A DNA stretch of 64,000 nt from Amorphophallus konjac (Eukaryota; Streptophyta; Magnoliopsida; Alismatales; Araceae), in contig CM040123.1 in the NCBI GenBank assembly GCA_022559845.1, positions 301,060,642 through 301,124,641 on the forward strand. Reading direction: 5' to 3'. A model generated the notes under the pieces. It was not told where the DNA came from. It saw only the letters and a list, made by a program, of their open reading frames with translations, and ran no database searches. This document shows positions 47,287 to 58,039 of the stretch, in pieces. The position numbers and the translations under genes were made by a program. Positions within the stretch are counted from its first letter, which is position 1; every line of letters starts with the position of its first letter.

Positions 47287-50200
47287 TGTAGCACCCCGTA
47301 TAAAAAAATGATAAAAAATTTATTATTATTATTAATATTTTCCAAATAAAAAAATTTAATATTAGAGAGTTTATGTAAGAAGTGGGAACACGAAGTTATT
47401 ATATGTAAAGATTATTCACTTGACAAGTGTGACTTTCTAGTGTAGTTGGTTAAGTAACTTCCCTTTCAACCCAATGACCAGGGTTCAAATCCTAGCATTC
47501 ACAATTTACTTTTTTGTGCCAAAAAATTATATACGATAGGCTAGCAATTAGACAAACCTACGTTGTCCATTTCATACGTGAATAATGCCATGAATAGTAT
47601 CACTTTTTATTTAAAAAGAATTTTTCAAAAACAATTATATGTAAAAATAGAGAAAAATATAAGGATCTTATCCATGAAATTTCATTAACTAACTCCATCA
47701 AAGTTTAAAGATAAAAATCATGAAAGTTAAGTGGGAGGTTTAAAATAAATAAACCACCCTCTCATAGGAGCTACAATCCACCAGACAACATTTCGATTCC
47801 CTTATCCCCAACAGCCTGTACAAGCTGTAAAGTCCCATTATTTCAGATCTTGCCTCCCATTCGTTCATGACAGACCCTATAAACATACCCCTTTGCTACC
47901 CCCATTCTAGGCTAGCTAAGGTTGGGGCAAAGCTTTGCAGGGAAGGGTTCTGCTACTATGATCTTCCAACAGGTAGGTGTTCTCAACTTTTAACTAAACT
48001 AATAGCTAATCTAGGATGATTAGTCTAGGCATTTAATCTTAGGCTCATTTCCATGCGATATTTAGTGTTTATAAAGTATGTGTTGGCTTAAATCTAGAAT
48101 GATTAGTATGCCTTAGCTTCGTACCTAAGATAATTAGCATGTATTAACTTTATACCCAGAATAATTAGCAAGTATTAGTCTCATATCTAGAATGATTAAC
48201 ATGTGTTGGCTTAAATCTAGGATGATTAGCATGCATTAGCTTCATACTTGAGATGATTAGCATGTATTAGCTTTATACCTAAGATAATTAGCATGTATTA
48301 GCCTTATATCGAAAATAATTAGAAAGTATTAGCAAGTATTAACAAGTATGAGTAAGTATTAGTCTCATACCTAGAATAATTAGCATGTGTTAATTTAAAT
48401 CTAGGATGATTAGCATGTATTAGCTTCATACCTAAGACGATTAGCATGCATTAGCTTCATACTTGAGATGATTAGCATGTATTAGCTTCATACCTAAGCC
48501 GATTAGCATGCATTAGCTTCATACTTGAGATGATTAGCATGTATTAGCTTTATACCTAAGATAATTAGCATGTATTAGCCTTATACCCAGAATAATTAGC
48601 AAGTATTAGAAAGTATTAGTCTCATACCTAGAATAATTAGCATGTGTTAGCTTAAATCTAGGACGATTAGCATGTATTAGCTAATATCTATATTTGATAT
48701 AGTTCATACTTTAGTAAAGGGCCTGTCATTATGTCAATTTCTGTGAAACTAAAACCACCATGTTAAAGATGTTATATGAGAGAAACTAAAGCCTAAAAAT
48801 AGTGAAAGAAGAAATTGTAGTCAAGATGATGAAAAATGTGGAAAAAGACCAAGTTGAAAGAGGCCAAGTGGAAAAAGACCAAGTTGAAAGCACAATGAAA
48901 TGATATTGAAAATATGGGGTTCTAAGAAGGAGAATAATGAAAAATCTAGAGAGAATGAGAATATGTGAAAGAAGAGAAAGTCATAGATTGGAAGGTTAGG
49001 AAGAAGTTTTATGAAGAGTGCAGAGAGAGAAAATGAGAGGAAGAAGGTGAAAAATGTGAAAAAAATGAGATCTATAGGTGCAGGTGAACAGTTACTGAGT
49101 AAAAAACAGAACCGTAGAAAATTAATTATAACTTAAAAACTAAGAAGAATTGGAGGATGTGGTAGAAGAAGAAAATCTATATCTACAAGAGAAGAAGAAC
49201 TTTTATGAAGAACTTAGAGTGAAAGGAGGATTGGAAGGGCATGAAAACTGGGGAACAAAAGAAAGTATCGACCCTGTCTGTTCGCAGGGTTGACGCGATG
49301 AACTGATGAGTCGACCCAGCCTGTTCGCAGGGTTGACGCGATGAACTGATGAGTCGACCCAGCCTGTTCGTAGGGTTGACGCGATGAACTGCAGGGTTAA
49401 CGTGATGAACTACAGCTGGCTCATTACGTTAACCTGATCGTTAGGCTTTCGCTTTTTCCATCTCCACTGATAGATGGCAGCCTGAGAGGTGATATTTAAC
49501 TCCTGACAGGGTCCTCTAAACCCTGTATAATTCCCAGGAAGGGCATCCCACAGTGAGGGTGTCGTTTCTAAAATTGTCAGGTGGCCCATAAGGCACCTCT
49601 CTTATCTAGTTTTTTTCCGTGTATCAAACGTTACTGGATTCCACTCCTAGTTCATCCCTACACATTAATGCGCCCTTGGATTCCATTCCATAATTCTACC
49701 TTATATATCATACTGGTCAAACCTTGAAATTCCATATTGGCTATAAATGAGAGTGGATGTCCACAGACATGATTAATGCTGTGCATATAGGGCCCGGTCT
49801 GGTCCTGGGAGGAGCACCCGAAGGTACTTGTGCCCATGGGAGTTTATTGACCACGGTGTTTGGCATTGCACCGAAGTACTTGCTTGCTAGGCTTTAGACA
49901 TTCCACTAATTCTCGTGATATTACTTGATTGATTGGACTTGAGACCCGCAGAAGGGTAAAGTTTTGCTTGAATGAAATTGATAAATAGCCAATTCCAATT
50001 TTACATGCTTGAATTTATATTACTTTCTATTACTTGCTTGACATGAGTTCTTACTCTCTTGGAAAGATTTCGTTAATTCCAGTTATTACTTGCTTGAATC
50101 TCTTGCTATTGCTGCATTGAAGTTGGAATCCTTATACTCTCACTTGTTATTCCTTCACTGCTCTTGTCGATTTTTACAATCCTTGATATTTACTCATCTA

Positions 50201-50685
50201 CATGCATAGTTTTACTGACATTAATTGAACTTGTAAACCACTTAAAGCCTGTTAAATCTTGAGATGTAATTCCTACTGAGTGATTCGCTCATCTAGTTAT
50301 TTTCTAATATTTTCTGGTAATTTAGATGTCAACCAACACTCGGAAGGGAATGAGACTGAGTGATGAGTGTTAGAGTGAAGTTATCAAATTGTCATGTCCC
50401 TTTTGTTTTTGTATTAGTTCACTTATATCAGTTGTATCAATTCATCTATGTCATTTGTATTAGTCAACTTGATTAGAACTGCTCAAGATTTGAAGCCTAG
50501 TCGTTGGACTCTGAGAACACATGTAATTGTCCTTTGATTAATTGTGACAATTGTCAGCTCGTACTATTTGTATTAAATTTCGAGTTAAATCTTAGTTATT
50601 TACGCACTCTGATATTTACATGATTGACACGATCTATATAGACGCGTCACGCCTCCGGGTAATCTTCCGCGCTCTGGGCGTGACA
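47287..50685 (+). repeat. 3' LTR of D
   Basis: Matches 37003-40376 closely. TATA-like box at 47878, U3 repeats at 47970-48700, dyad repeats at 49268-49400, conserved block at 49730-49844, palindrome (one change, TGAGTGATTCGCTCA) at 50277-50291. Ends GGGCGTGACA before the ACAGG duplication. Confidence 0.95.
47428..47515 (+). ncRNA. tRNA-Glu-like Pol III unit in the D 3' LTR
   Basis: 76 nt (47428-47503) with acceptor arms TGTGA...TCACA, A box TAGTGTAGTTGG and consensus B box GGTTCAAATCC, then T6 at 47510-47515. Compared with the 5' LTR copy the fifth acceptor pair is A-T instead of G-C, both sides changed together. Stems other than the acceptor are weak. Confidence 0.65.
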
Positions 50686-50690
50686 ACAGG

Positions 50691-52259
50691 AGTGGCAGCT
50701 GCGAAGCAACCCCTACAGACCTACGACCATCTCATCCTCGGACGAACAACAACGTACGGCGTGAACCGTCATCGTCCAGCGCACCATGTCAACTCCGAGC
50801 TTCGTCGCGGACGAGGTGGAAGTGGCAGGAACCTCCCAGGCGAGCCATTCTATAAAAAGGGGCATTACTATGAAAACAGGATGAGCTGGCTTCTCCCCCC
50901 AGGCTTTCCCCCGGCTGGCCATTTTGGAGGAAAAGGCTCTCGGCTGTGTGCAGTGAAGAGAAGAAGAAGAAGAGAGAAGGAGTTTGGCCCTCTGACGCCG
51001 GCAAGGTGAAAAGAAAGAAAGAAAGAGTGTGTAAGAGAGGGAAGGTGAGTCCGGAGGGGGGAGGAGCTTGTGCTCCATCTCCTCTCCCCCATCGGTGTAT
51101 CTCCTTCATCCCCCGTCGATGTATTCTCCCTTGCAATGTTCCCCTTCTTTTTCCCTTGAGGATGAATGAAAAGAATGGGTCCTCTAAGCATGCGTAGCCT
51201 TCCACTGTTGTGATCTCTTCCCTTTCCTCTCGATCTTCTTATCATCCAGGGGCCTCGGAGGTCTGCCTCTCCGTGGCGCGACCTTTGGGGAACTCGTCCG
51301 TGGGATGAAGAGCTACAGCCTTCTATGGCGAACATCTAAATCATCACCTGTGAGTCGTGGTCGCTCTCGTAGGCTGGCCCTCGAGCGTTCCACACTCACA
51401 CTAGGGCTAACGGACCACCGTGAGGCCGTTCCGCATTTTGAGAGTTTACCCGAGAGTAATCCGTGTGGTGGCTCTCGCTTCTCTCTGGCAAGTCCCGGTC
51501 TGGGGGAGGTGCTGCCCGATTTTCGCCATGGGCTAAGAACACACAAGAACAAGTGAACAAATTGAGCCTCTGAAGAACAAACTGAGCTTTTAATCCAATA
51601 CATAGTAAACTCTGTGAACTAAACCCCCCCCGAACGAACACTTAAGCATCCATGCTAATTCACCTCAATAAATGACTAAAATGATTAAACCTCCTTTTCA
51701 TCAACTTAATTCTCCAAATGGATGAACAAACCAACCATCAAACCGGCTTGCAGGTGAAAGAAAAGAAAGGCACAGTCAAAAGCAATGAACTAAACCCTCG
51801 GGAGAGGCTAATTGAATCCAGAAACGGCGCACTCCCCTGCTTACCTCCCTAAAACGGCGCGCCCCCTCCCTTGCACATTCTATTATGACATTGCCAAATC
51901 CGACGCGCCCTCCTCTTTGAGCCCAAATCTGGCGCGCCCCTCTTCTTGGCCTTGATCTGGCGTGCCCCCTCTCTTGGGTCCCTTATCCGGCGCGCTCCTC
52001 CTCCATTGGCATCCTAATCCGGTGTGGCCTTAACCGGCGCGCCCTCCTCATTGAACCCTTCAAACGGCGCGATTCCTGTGCACCTAACGCCCTTAAAACG
52101 GTGCCCCCCCCACTTGTTCATTCCATACCCATCGCCCCCCCCTATCCATCCTTCATCCGACGCGCCTGCTTAATACTAAAGGGGAATAAACAAGCAAAAA
52201 ATAATAATAAAAGGTCAATCATGCTAATAAAAGAATAAAAGAAACTCTATCACCCGCAC
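50691..52259 (+). other. F, right part: leader-like stretch and CGGCGCG zone
   Basis: A TATA box at 50851-50858 (TATAAAAAGG) is followed by purine-rich leader-like sequence (AAGAAGAAGAAGAGAGAAGG) and a CT-rich run. 51830-52170 holds about ten CGGCGCGCCCC-type palindromic cores separated by CT-rich spacers. The open frames on both strands have no recognisable domains. Confidence 0.5.
50851..50858 (+). promoter_or_regulatory. TATA box in F
   Basis: TATAAAAAGG in GCCATTCTATAAAAAGGGGC, the best promoter candidate in F. Confidence 0.6.
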
Positions 52260-53480
52260 CTTAATTAAAATTTTATTCCGGGTGCGAGGCAGCACGTTGG
52301 CGAGTTTGGGCTTCACACTTAACAATTCACTCCCCCGGACTGGGTGCAAAGAGAAAATCAATGATGCCTTGTGGTATCGGATGTCGACCTCGGAACCCCC
52401 GACATGGTCATGATCCGAACACATCTCAGGCCAATAGTTCGTTAACTCGACCCGCTTCTCCCGGGATCTAATCCCGCAACCCCACATTAAACTTGTCGTG
52501 TCTACGCCATACATTTGCACGGTTTTATCGTCATCTTCGATGCTTCAAACGTGGACTCGCGTCCGAACAATGAATGGTCCGACCGTGACCGACATGGACG
52601 CATACCTTGGAACCTTTGTTTCCCCGGACTGTGTGTGAAGAGAAAAGCAATGACGCCCCATGGCATCAGACGTGGACCTCGGGAACCCCGTTATGGCCAT
52701 AGTCCGAAACCATCTCGGGCCGATAGTTCATCAGCTTGACCTACCTCTATCGGGATCCAATCCCGCATCTACATTAAACTTGACGTATCCACGGCAGATA
52801 TCCGTACAGCTTTGTCGTTATCTTTGATGCTTCAAATGTGGACTCTCGTCCGAATAGTGTATGGTCCATTAGTGACCGACATATATACCAGGATCTAATC
52901 CCGCACTTGCATTAAACTTGCCGTACTCACGGCAGACATTTGTACGGATTTATTTCCATCTACGTCTTGCCTTCAATACGGATCTTTGTCCGAACATAAA
53001 ATGGTCCATGAATGACCAACAAAATCTGAATGGAACGAGACGGCTCTCATCTTCCCCGAACCCTACATGTGGGAATATCAATAAGACCTTCGTGAGTCAC
53101 GTCTGGACCTCGGGTTCGCCCCAACCATGGTCATCGCCTGACCCACGTCTAGGCCTATAGCCAGCTATCTATATATACGTCTCTGTTTTGGAATCTAGTC
53201 CCGGGACACTTTCATGCTGCCCCTCGACACCGAAAATATTGACGATGCCCACGCGAGCCTAACTTCGACCGCGGGGGGGCCACCGCAGTATGGTCGTAGC
53301 TTGATCTTGCACCGGGCCGACAAACTTATTGGTTTCCGACCCCTCTAACTGGGATTTAACTGAATATTTCCCGTTCCTCCGAACAACAAATTTGTCGCAT
53401 CGTGACATACATATGCTCCGATTTTCCCATGACGATTACGCGTTTCTCAAGCCGGACACTCGTCCGAACATCAAATGGTC
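52260..53480 (+). repeat. Degenerate ~290-bp tandem repeats in F
   Basis: Anchors recur in order: CGGGATCTAATCCCGC at 52459, 52750, 52891 and (altered) 53192; ACATTAAACTTG.CGT after each; CGTGGACTCGCGTCCGAACA-type segments at 52539, 52828, 52970 and 53446, followed by ATGGTCC. Spacing of ~290 or ~145 bp shows full and internally deleted units, about five in all. Strongly diverged. Confidence 0.7.
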
Positions 53481-53811
53481 AACACACAGCTGACATGATC
53501 TCGAATGCTTTCTTCTCACCCTCGTACGGGGATTTCAATGCTTCCTAATAGACTTTTCATGTAACTAATTTTCTAGCCATGAGGCCCCTTTTCCCGGTGA
53601 TTAATCAAGGGTGTTCCCCTCTCCGAGGGGATGTAAATGACGCTGTGACCTTTATGGCACGGCGGGTTTTGGTCCCGACACGAACCACACAATCGTCTGA
53701 TTAGTCAGATCGAGCGCACAATAAACCGTCACTTTGTGACTGGCACGCCCATGCACTTAATAAACCCAATGAACAAATAAACGATGATTTTAAATAAAAA
53801 GTGCATCCACA
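53481..53811. other. Right end of F
   Basis: No gene. It includes TCCGAGGGGATGTAAATGAC and ends AAGTGCATCCACA, whose last bases are inverted relative to F's left end TGTGGACG. Confidence 0.5.
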
Positions 53812-54539
53812 AGTCTTGCTACATTCCAGCTTAACAAAGATGCACGTACATGGTGGAAGTCTGTACCTACACCACTTGCAGATGCACCACACACTTGGGA
53901 AGGATTCTTCACGCTCTTTCGAGCTAAATATTTCTCTGAGCATGTCAAGGAGAGGAAGGCGACAGAGTTCACTTCATTGCGTCAAGGCATGATGACGGTG
54001 GCCGAGTACGAATTACAATTTTCTTGTTTGGCACCCTATGCTCAGCATCTAGTCAGCACGGATCTTCATAAAGCAAATCGCTTTATGGACGGACTGTGAC
54101 CCATTTTTATCCAGCAACTTGGCCCACAAAACATTCGGACCTACGCGGAGATGGTACAACGGGCACACTTACGTGAACGGACCTTGGAGAAGGTTGATAA
54201 ACTCAAGGTCAAAGTGGAGGAGCCGAGCCGAAATTCTGATCTGCAAGGTAAGAAGTAAGAAAATTTCAGCATCACCTATAACTCTCGGGATAGCAAGAAG
54301 AGATCCCAGAATGGGGACGACAAGGATGATCATCGGAACAAGAAGACTAAGGAATAAGATAAGCAAGTCATGACGGCTTGCTCGATCTGTGATAAATTCG
54401 GTCATGCGGCTGAAGAATGTTGGAAGCGTTTGGGCGCATGTCTAAGATGTGGAAGTCGGGAGCACCGCATGCCTGACTGTCCTTTGATGAAAGAGCAATC
54501 ATCCACGAGGAGCGATGGTGGACGAAGCGGCAAGCTAGA
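53812..54539 (+). pseudogene. gag: Gag C-terminal part of C with zinc knuckles
   Basis: Resumes LATFQLNKDARTWWKSV at 53815, then FRAKYFSEHVKERKATEFTS and VAEYELQFSCLAPYAQHL. A TGA near 54098 (DGL*PIF), frame breaks, then two CCHC knuckles (CSICDKFGHAAEEC, CLRCGSREHRMPDC; about 54375-54482). A further frame change precedes the protease. Confidence 0.88.
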
Positions 54540-54860
54540 TTGAATGCCGTGTTGGAGGATGAACCAACCAAAGAAGGGGAGCTCATTGAAGGTACAATTC
54601 ATATTTATTCCCATCCTACTTTTGTGTTATTTGATACAGGTGCTACTCATTCCCTTATTGCTAGTTCCTTTGAAAAAACATTACCTTTTTCACATGTTCC
54701 CTTACCATCGGATTTAACCATAGTCACTCCTTTACGGTCGGGAACGGAATTGAAAACCTATTTCCCCAATAGTGAAGTTACTGTAGAAGGACATAATCTT
54801 CCCGCTAATCTCGTATGCCTTGATATAGAAGGCTACGATGCCATATTAGGAGTTGATTGA
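54540..54860 (+). pseudogene. pol: Aspartic protease of C
   Basis: LFDTGATHSLIASSF active site and GYDAILGVD, then TGA where a Trp (ADWL in relatives) is expected. Closely related to but clearly distinct from the A/B/D proteases. 54861-55136 holds frame-broken linker. Confidence 0.9.
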
Positions 54861-55136
54861 CTTGTACACCACGACGCCTATATAAATTATCACAGTAGGA
54901 TAATTTTCTTTCGAAAACCAGGTCTTTCATGATTTTCCTTTCTTGGCATCAAATATCGGAAGCATCCCTCTCTTATTTCATCTCTTCATGCTTTCAAACT
55001 CATTTCGCAAGGATGTGAAGCTTTCCTTGCTTCCGTAGTAGTTACCGAGTCTAAGGAAATTTGGATAGAAGAAATCCCTGTAATTAGGGAGTTTCCTGAT
55101 GTTTTCCCTTCCGAGTTACCTGGCTTACCGCCCGAA

Positions 55137-55874
55137 ATGGAGGTTAACTTCACCATCAAACTCGCACCTGGAGCAGCACCAGTGTCAATAGCTCCTTACA
55201 GGATGTCCCCCACGGAACTGAAGGAACTAAAGAAGCAACTTCAGGAGCTATTAGAAAGAGACTTCATTCGACCCAGCACATCCCCTTGGGGTGCGCCAGT
55301 CTTATTTGTCAAGAAGAAGGATGGTTCCCTCAGATTATGTATTGACTATCGGCAGTTGAATCAACTTATTATCAAAAACAAATATCCAATGTCGCGTATT
55401 GATGAGTTGTTTGATCAACTTTCTAGCGTGGAGTACTTCTCCAATATCGATCTCCGATCATGCTATCATCAACTGAAGGTCAAGGATGAATACATTCACA
55501 AGACTACTTTTCGAAGCCGATATGGACATTATGAATTTGTGGTTATGTCGTTCGGTTTAACTAATGCACCTGCTGCATTCTTGCAACTGATGAATAATGT
55601 GTTCAGGCCTTATCTTGACCAATTTGTGGTCGTATTCATTGATGATATTCTCATCTATTCAAAGACAAAGGAAGAACACGAGGAACATCTAAGGGTTGCC
55701 TTGCAAACCTTGCGGGAACACCAACTTTATGCTAAGTTAAACAAATGTGAATTTTGGCTTAAGGAAGTCTCTTTCGTTGGCCATATTATTTCTAAAGAAG
55801 GCATTGTAGTAGATCCTTCTATGGGTGAAGCTGTTAAGAACTGGAGCCGACCGAACACCGCATCTGAAGTTTGA
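55137..55874 (+). pseudogene. pol: Reverse transcriptase of C
   Basis: [53 protein letters not shown] (Gly>Cys), [14 protein letters not shown] catalytic motif, then the thumb to NTASEV and a TGA (Arg codon in relatives). Otherwise uninterrupted. Confidence 0.92.
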
Positions 55875-56279
55875 AGTTTCATTGTCCTGGCTGGTTATTA
55901 TAGGCGATTTATCAAGGATTTCTCCAAAATCGCCGCTCCTTTAACAAGACTCACCAGGAAGGAAAATCCTTTCGAGTGGACAAAGGAATGTGAAGAAAAC
56001 TTCTTAGCCCTTAAAGAGCATTTCATCACGGCACCGATACTGGCATTGCCCGTAGAAGGTGGCGGATTTGAAGTTTATACAGATGCATCTGGCATTGGCC
56101 TAGGGCGTGTACTCATGCAAAATGGCAAGGTGATTTGCTATGCTTCAAGACAGTTAAAGCGGCATGAGGAAAATTATCATGTTCATGATCTAGAACTAGC
56201 TGTTGTTATATTTGCCATGAAGATTTGGCATCACTACCTTTATGGAGAGAAATTCACGGTCTATTCGGACCATATATAA
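55875..56279 (+). pseudogene. pol: RT end and RNase H of C
   Basis: [20 protein letters not shown], then [36 protein letters not shown] and YSDH. A two-base insertion (CATATAT) shifts the frame before KSLKYL, which is read on from 56280. Confidence 0.88.
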
Positions 56280-57480
56280 GAGCTTGAAATATCTATTCTT
56301 CAAAAAAGAGTTAAATATGAGACAAAGGCGTTGGTTGGAGTACCTTAAGGACATTGATTTTGCTATCCAATATCATCCTGACAAAGCGAATGCTGTTGCC
56401 GATGTGCTCAGCAGGAAATTGATGGGAAAGCTATCAAGTCTCATGAAAGGTATGACTAAACTTATTTCTAAATTTACTCAGTTGAATTTAGATATTAATA
56501 TGAAGAAGAAAGAGGATTGCTTTATAGCCAATATCTGGGCACAACCCACATTCATAGAAGATCTAGTCAAACTCCAAGATAATGACCCTGTGTTATTGGA
56601 GATCAAAGCCAATATGGAGCAACGGCCGGATTTCTCTATTGTAAATAATGGAAGGTTGTTATTCAGGGGACGAATTTGTATACCTGATCATTTGGATACT
56701 AAGAAATTGATCCTAGAAGAAGCTCATAAATCTAAGTGCACCATTCACCCTGATGCTATAAAGATGTATCAAGACCTCAAAAGGAATTATTGGTGGCCTA
56801 ATATGAAAAGGGAAGTAGCGGACTATGTGTCACGTTGCCTCACTTGTCAACAGATTAAAGCAGAACATCAAAGACCTGCTGGAAAATTATATCCCTTGGA
56901 AATTTTGGAATGGAAATGGGAGAGTATAGGAATGAATTTTATCATGGGACTGCCTAAATCAAGAGGTGGACATGATGGGATATGGGTGATCATAGACCGT
57001 TTAACAAAATCGGCTCATTTTCTACCTATTAAAAGCCGATGGTCTGTGGATATCTTGGCTGCCTTATACATGAAGGAGATTGTTAAGTTACATGGTGTCC
57101 CTGTCACTATTGTTTCTGATCGAAATCCTCAATTTACTTCACAATTCTGGAAGTGTCTGCAACATTCTTTGGGGACCCGAATGAATTTTAGCATTGCGTT
57201 TCATCTGCAAACTGATGGACAAACTGAAAGAACCAATCAAGTTGTAGAAGATATGCTAAGAACATGTGTTATAGACTTCGGTGGAAGCTGGCACGACCAT
57301 TTACCTCTAGTAGAATTTACCTACAATAATAGTTATCAAGCTAGCATTCAAATGGCACCATTTGAGGCACTATATGGGAGGAGCTGTCGCTCACCTATCT
57401 GTTGGAATGAACTTAGGGAAAGACAACTTCTAGGTCCAGAATTGATAAGGGATACCACCAAGAAAGTTAAGCTAATTTGA
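56280..57480 (+). pseudogene. pol: RNase H end and integrase core of C
   Basis: [20 protein letters not shown], then integrase zinc region HKSKCTIHPD...CLTCQQIKAEH, first Asp region ([12 protein letters not shown], where the catalytic Asp reads Asn), IKSRWSVDILAAL with Arg intact, VSDRNPQFTSQFW (Asp retained, next changed) and [20 protein letters not shown]. Stop TGA at 57478. Confidence 0.9.
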
Positions 57481-57990
57481 GAAAGATTCAAGATGGCCCA
57501 AGATAGATAGAAATCATATACTGATAATCGAAGGCGTGACCTGGAATTCCAAGTAGGCGACCATGTATTTCTCAAGATCTCTCCGGGTCAAGGTATTCGA
57601 AGGTTCGGCATCAAAGGTAAGCTTACACCAAGATTCATTGGCCCTTTTGAAATTCTTGAAAGAATGGGAGAGGTGGCTTATCGTCTAGCATTACCTCCGC
57701 AGTTGACAGGAGTTCATGATGTATTCCATGTCTCTATGTTAAATAAATATGTCTATGATCTGTTCCACGTTATAACTTATGATAATCTAGAGATCCAAAA
57801 GTATTTGACGTACAAGCTAAAACCAATCAAAATAATTGAACAAGAGGTACATCAACTTCAGAATAAAACCATTCCCATGGTCAAAGTCTAGTGGACCAAA
57901 TCTTGCCCGCATGAAGTAACATGGGAGACAGAGGAAGTCATGCGTAAGAGATTTCCCGATCTATTTGAATGTAAGTACACTCTCCCTTAA
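57481..57990 (+). pseudogene. pol: Integrase C-terminal part and chromodomain of C
   Basis: ERFKMAQDR*KSY (TAG), [29 protein letters not shown], then chromodomain [10 protein letters not shown] (TAG for Gln) and HEVTWETEEVMRKRFPDLFE. Same architecture as A and D. Confidence 0.87.
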
Positions 57991-58026
57991 TGCCTATGTA
58001 TTAAAATTTGGGGACAAAATTCTCTT

Positions 58027-58039
58027 AAGCGGGGGAGGG
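58027..58039 (+). other. Polypurine tract of C
   Basis: AAGCGGGGGAGGG directly before the 3' LTR. Confidence 0.88.

Larger units (their letters stand above)
37003..50685 (+). mobile_element. Element D: Tekay-type chromovirus nested in F
   Basis: LTRs 37003-40376 and 47287-50685 with termini TGTAGCACC...GTGACA; target duplication ACAGG at 36998-37002 and 50686-50690. Exact primer site and polypurine tract. Coding sequence is very close to A, but the U3 is unrelated to A's. The gag is interrupted by E (41330-43550). LTR pair nearly identical by eye, hence young. Confidence 0.97.
36089..53811. mobile_element. Insert F in C's gag: ~4.0 kb GC-rich repeat-filled element of unresolved class (excluding D)
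   Basis: Two parts, 36089-37002 and 50691-53811, once D and its target duplication are removed. Ends read TGTGGACG...CATCCACA, a six-base inverted repeat (TGTGGA/TCCACA) with TG...CA termini. A TATA box (50851) and leader-like sequence on the plus strand fit a large solo LTR; inverted ends also fit a DNA element. No clean target duplication was found: joining codons at the ends leaves four non-matching bases. It contains three 72-bp repeats, a CGGCGCG-rich zone and degenerate ~290-bp repeats. No coding domain was recognised. Confidence 0.6.

Noticed and set aside
50620..51335. Overlapping open frames on both strands (129-155 codons) at the start of F's right part
   Set aside because: The plus frame runs across the LTR-F junction, composition is GC- and purine-rich, and no domain is visible. 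Chance frames.
36089..53811. F as a Helitron
   Set aside because: No TC...CTRR ends with a 3' hairpin and no A/T insertion site could be shown.
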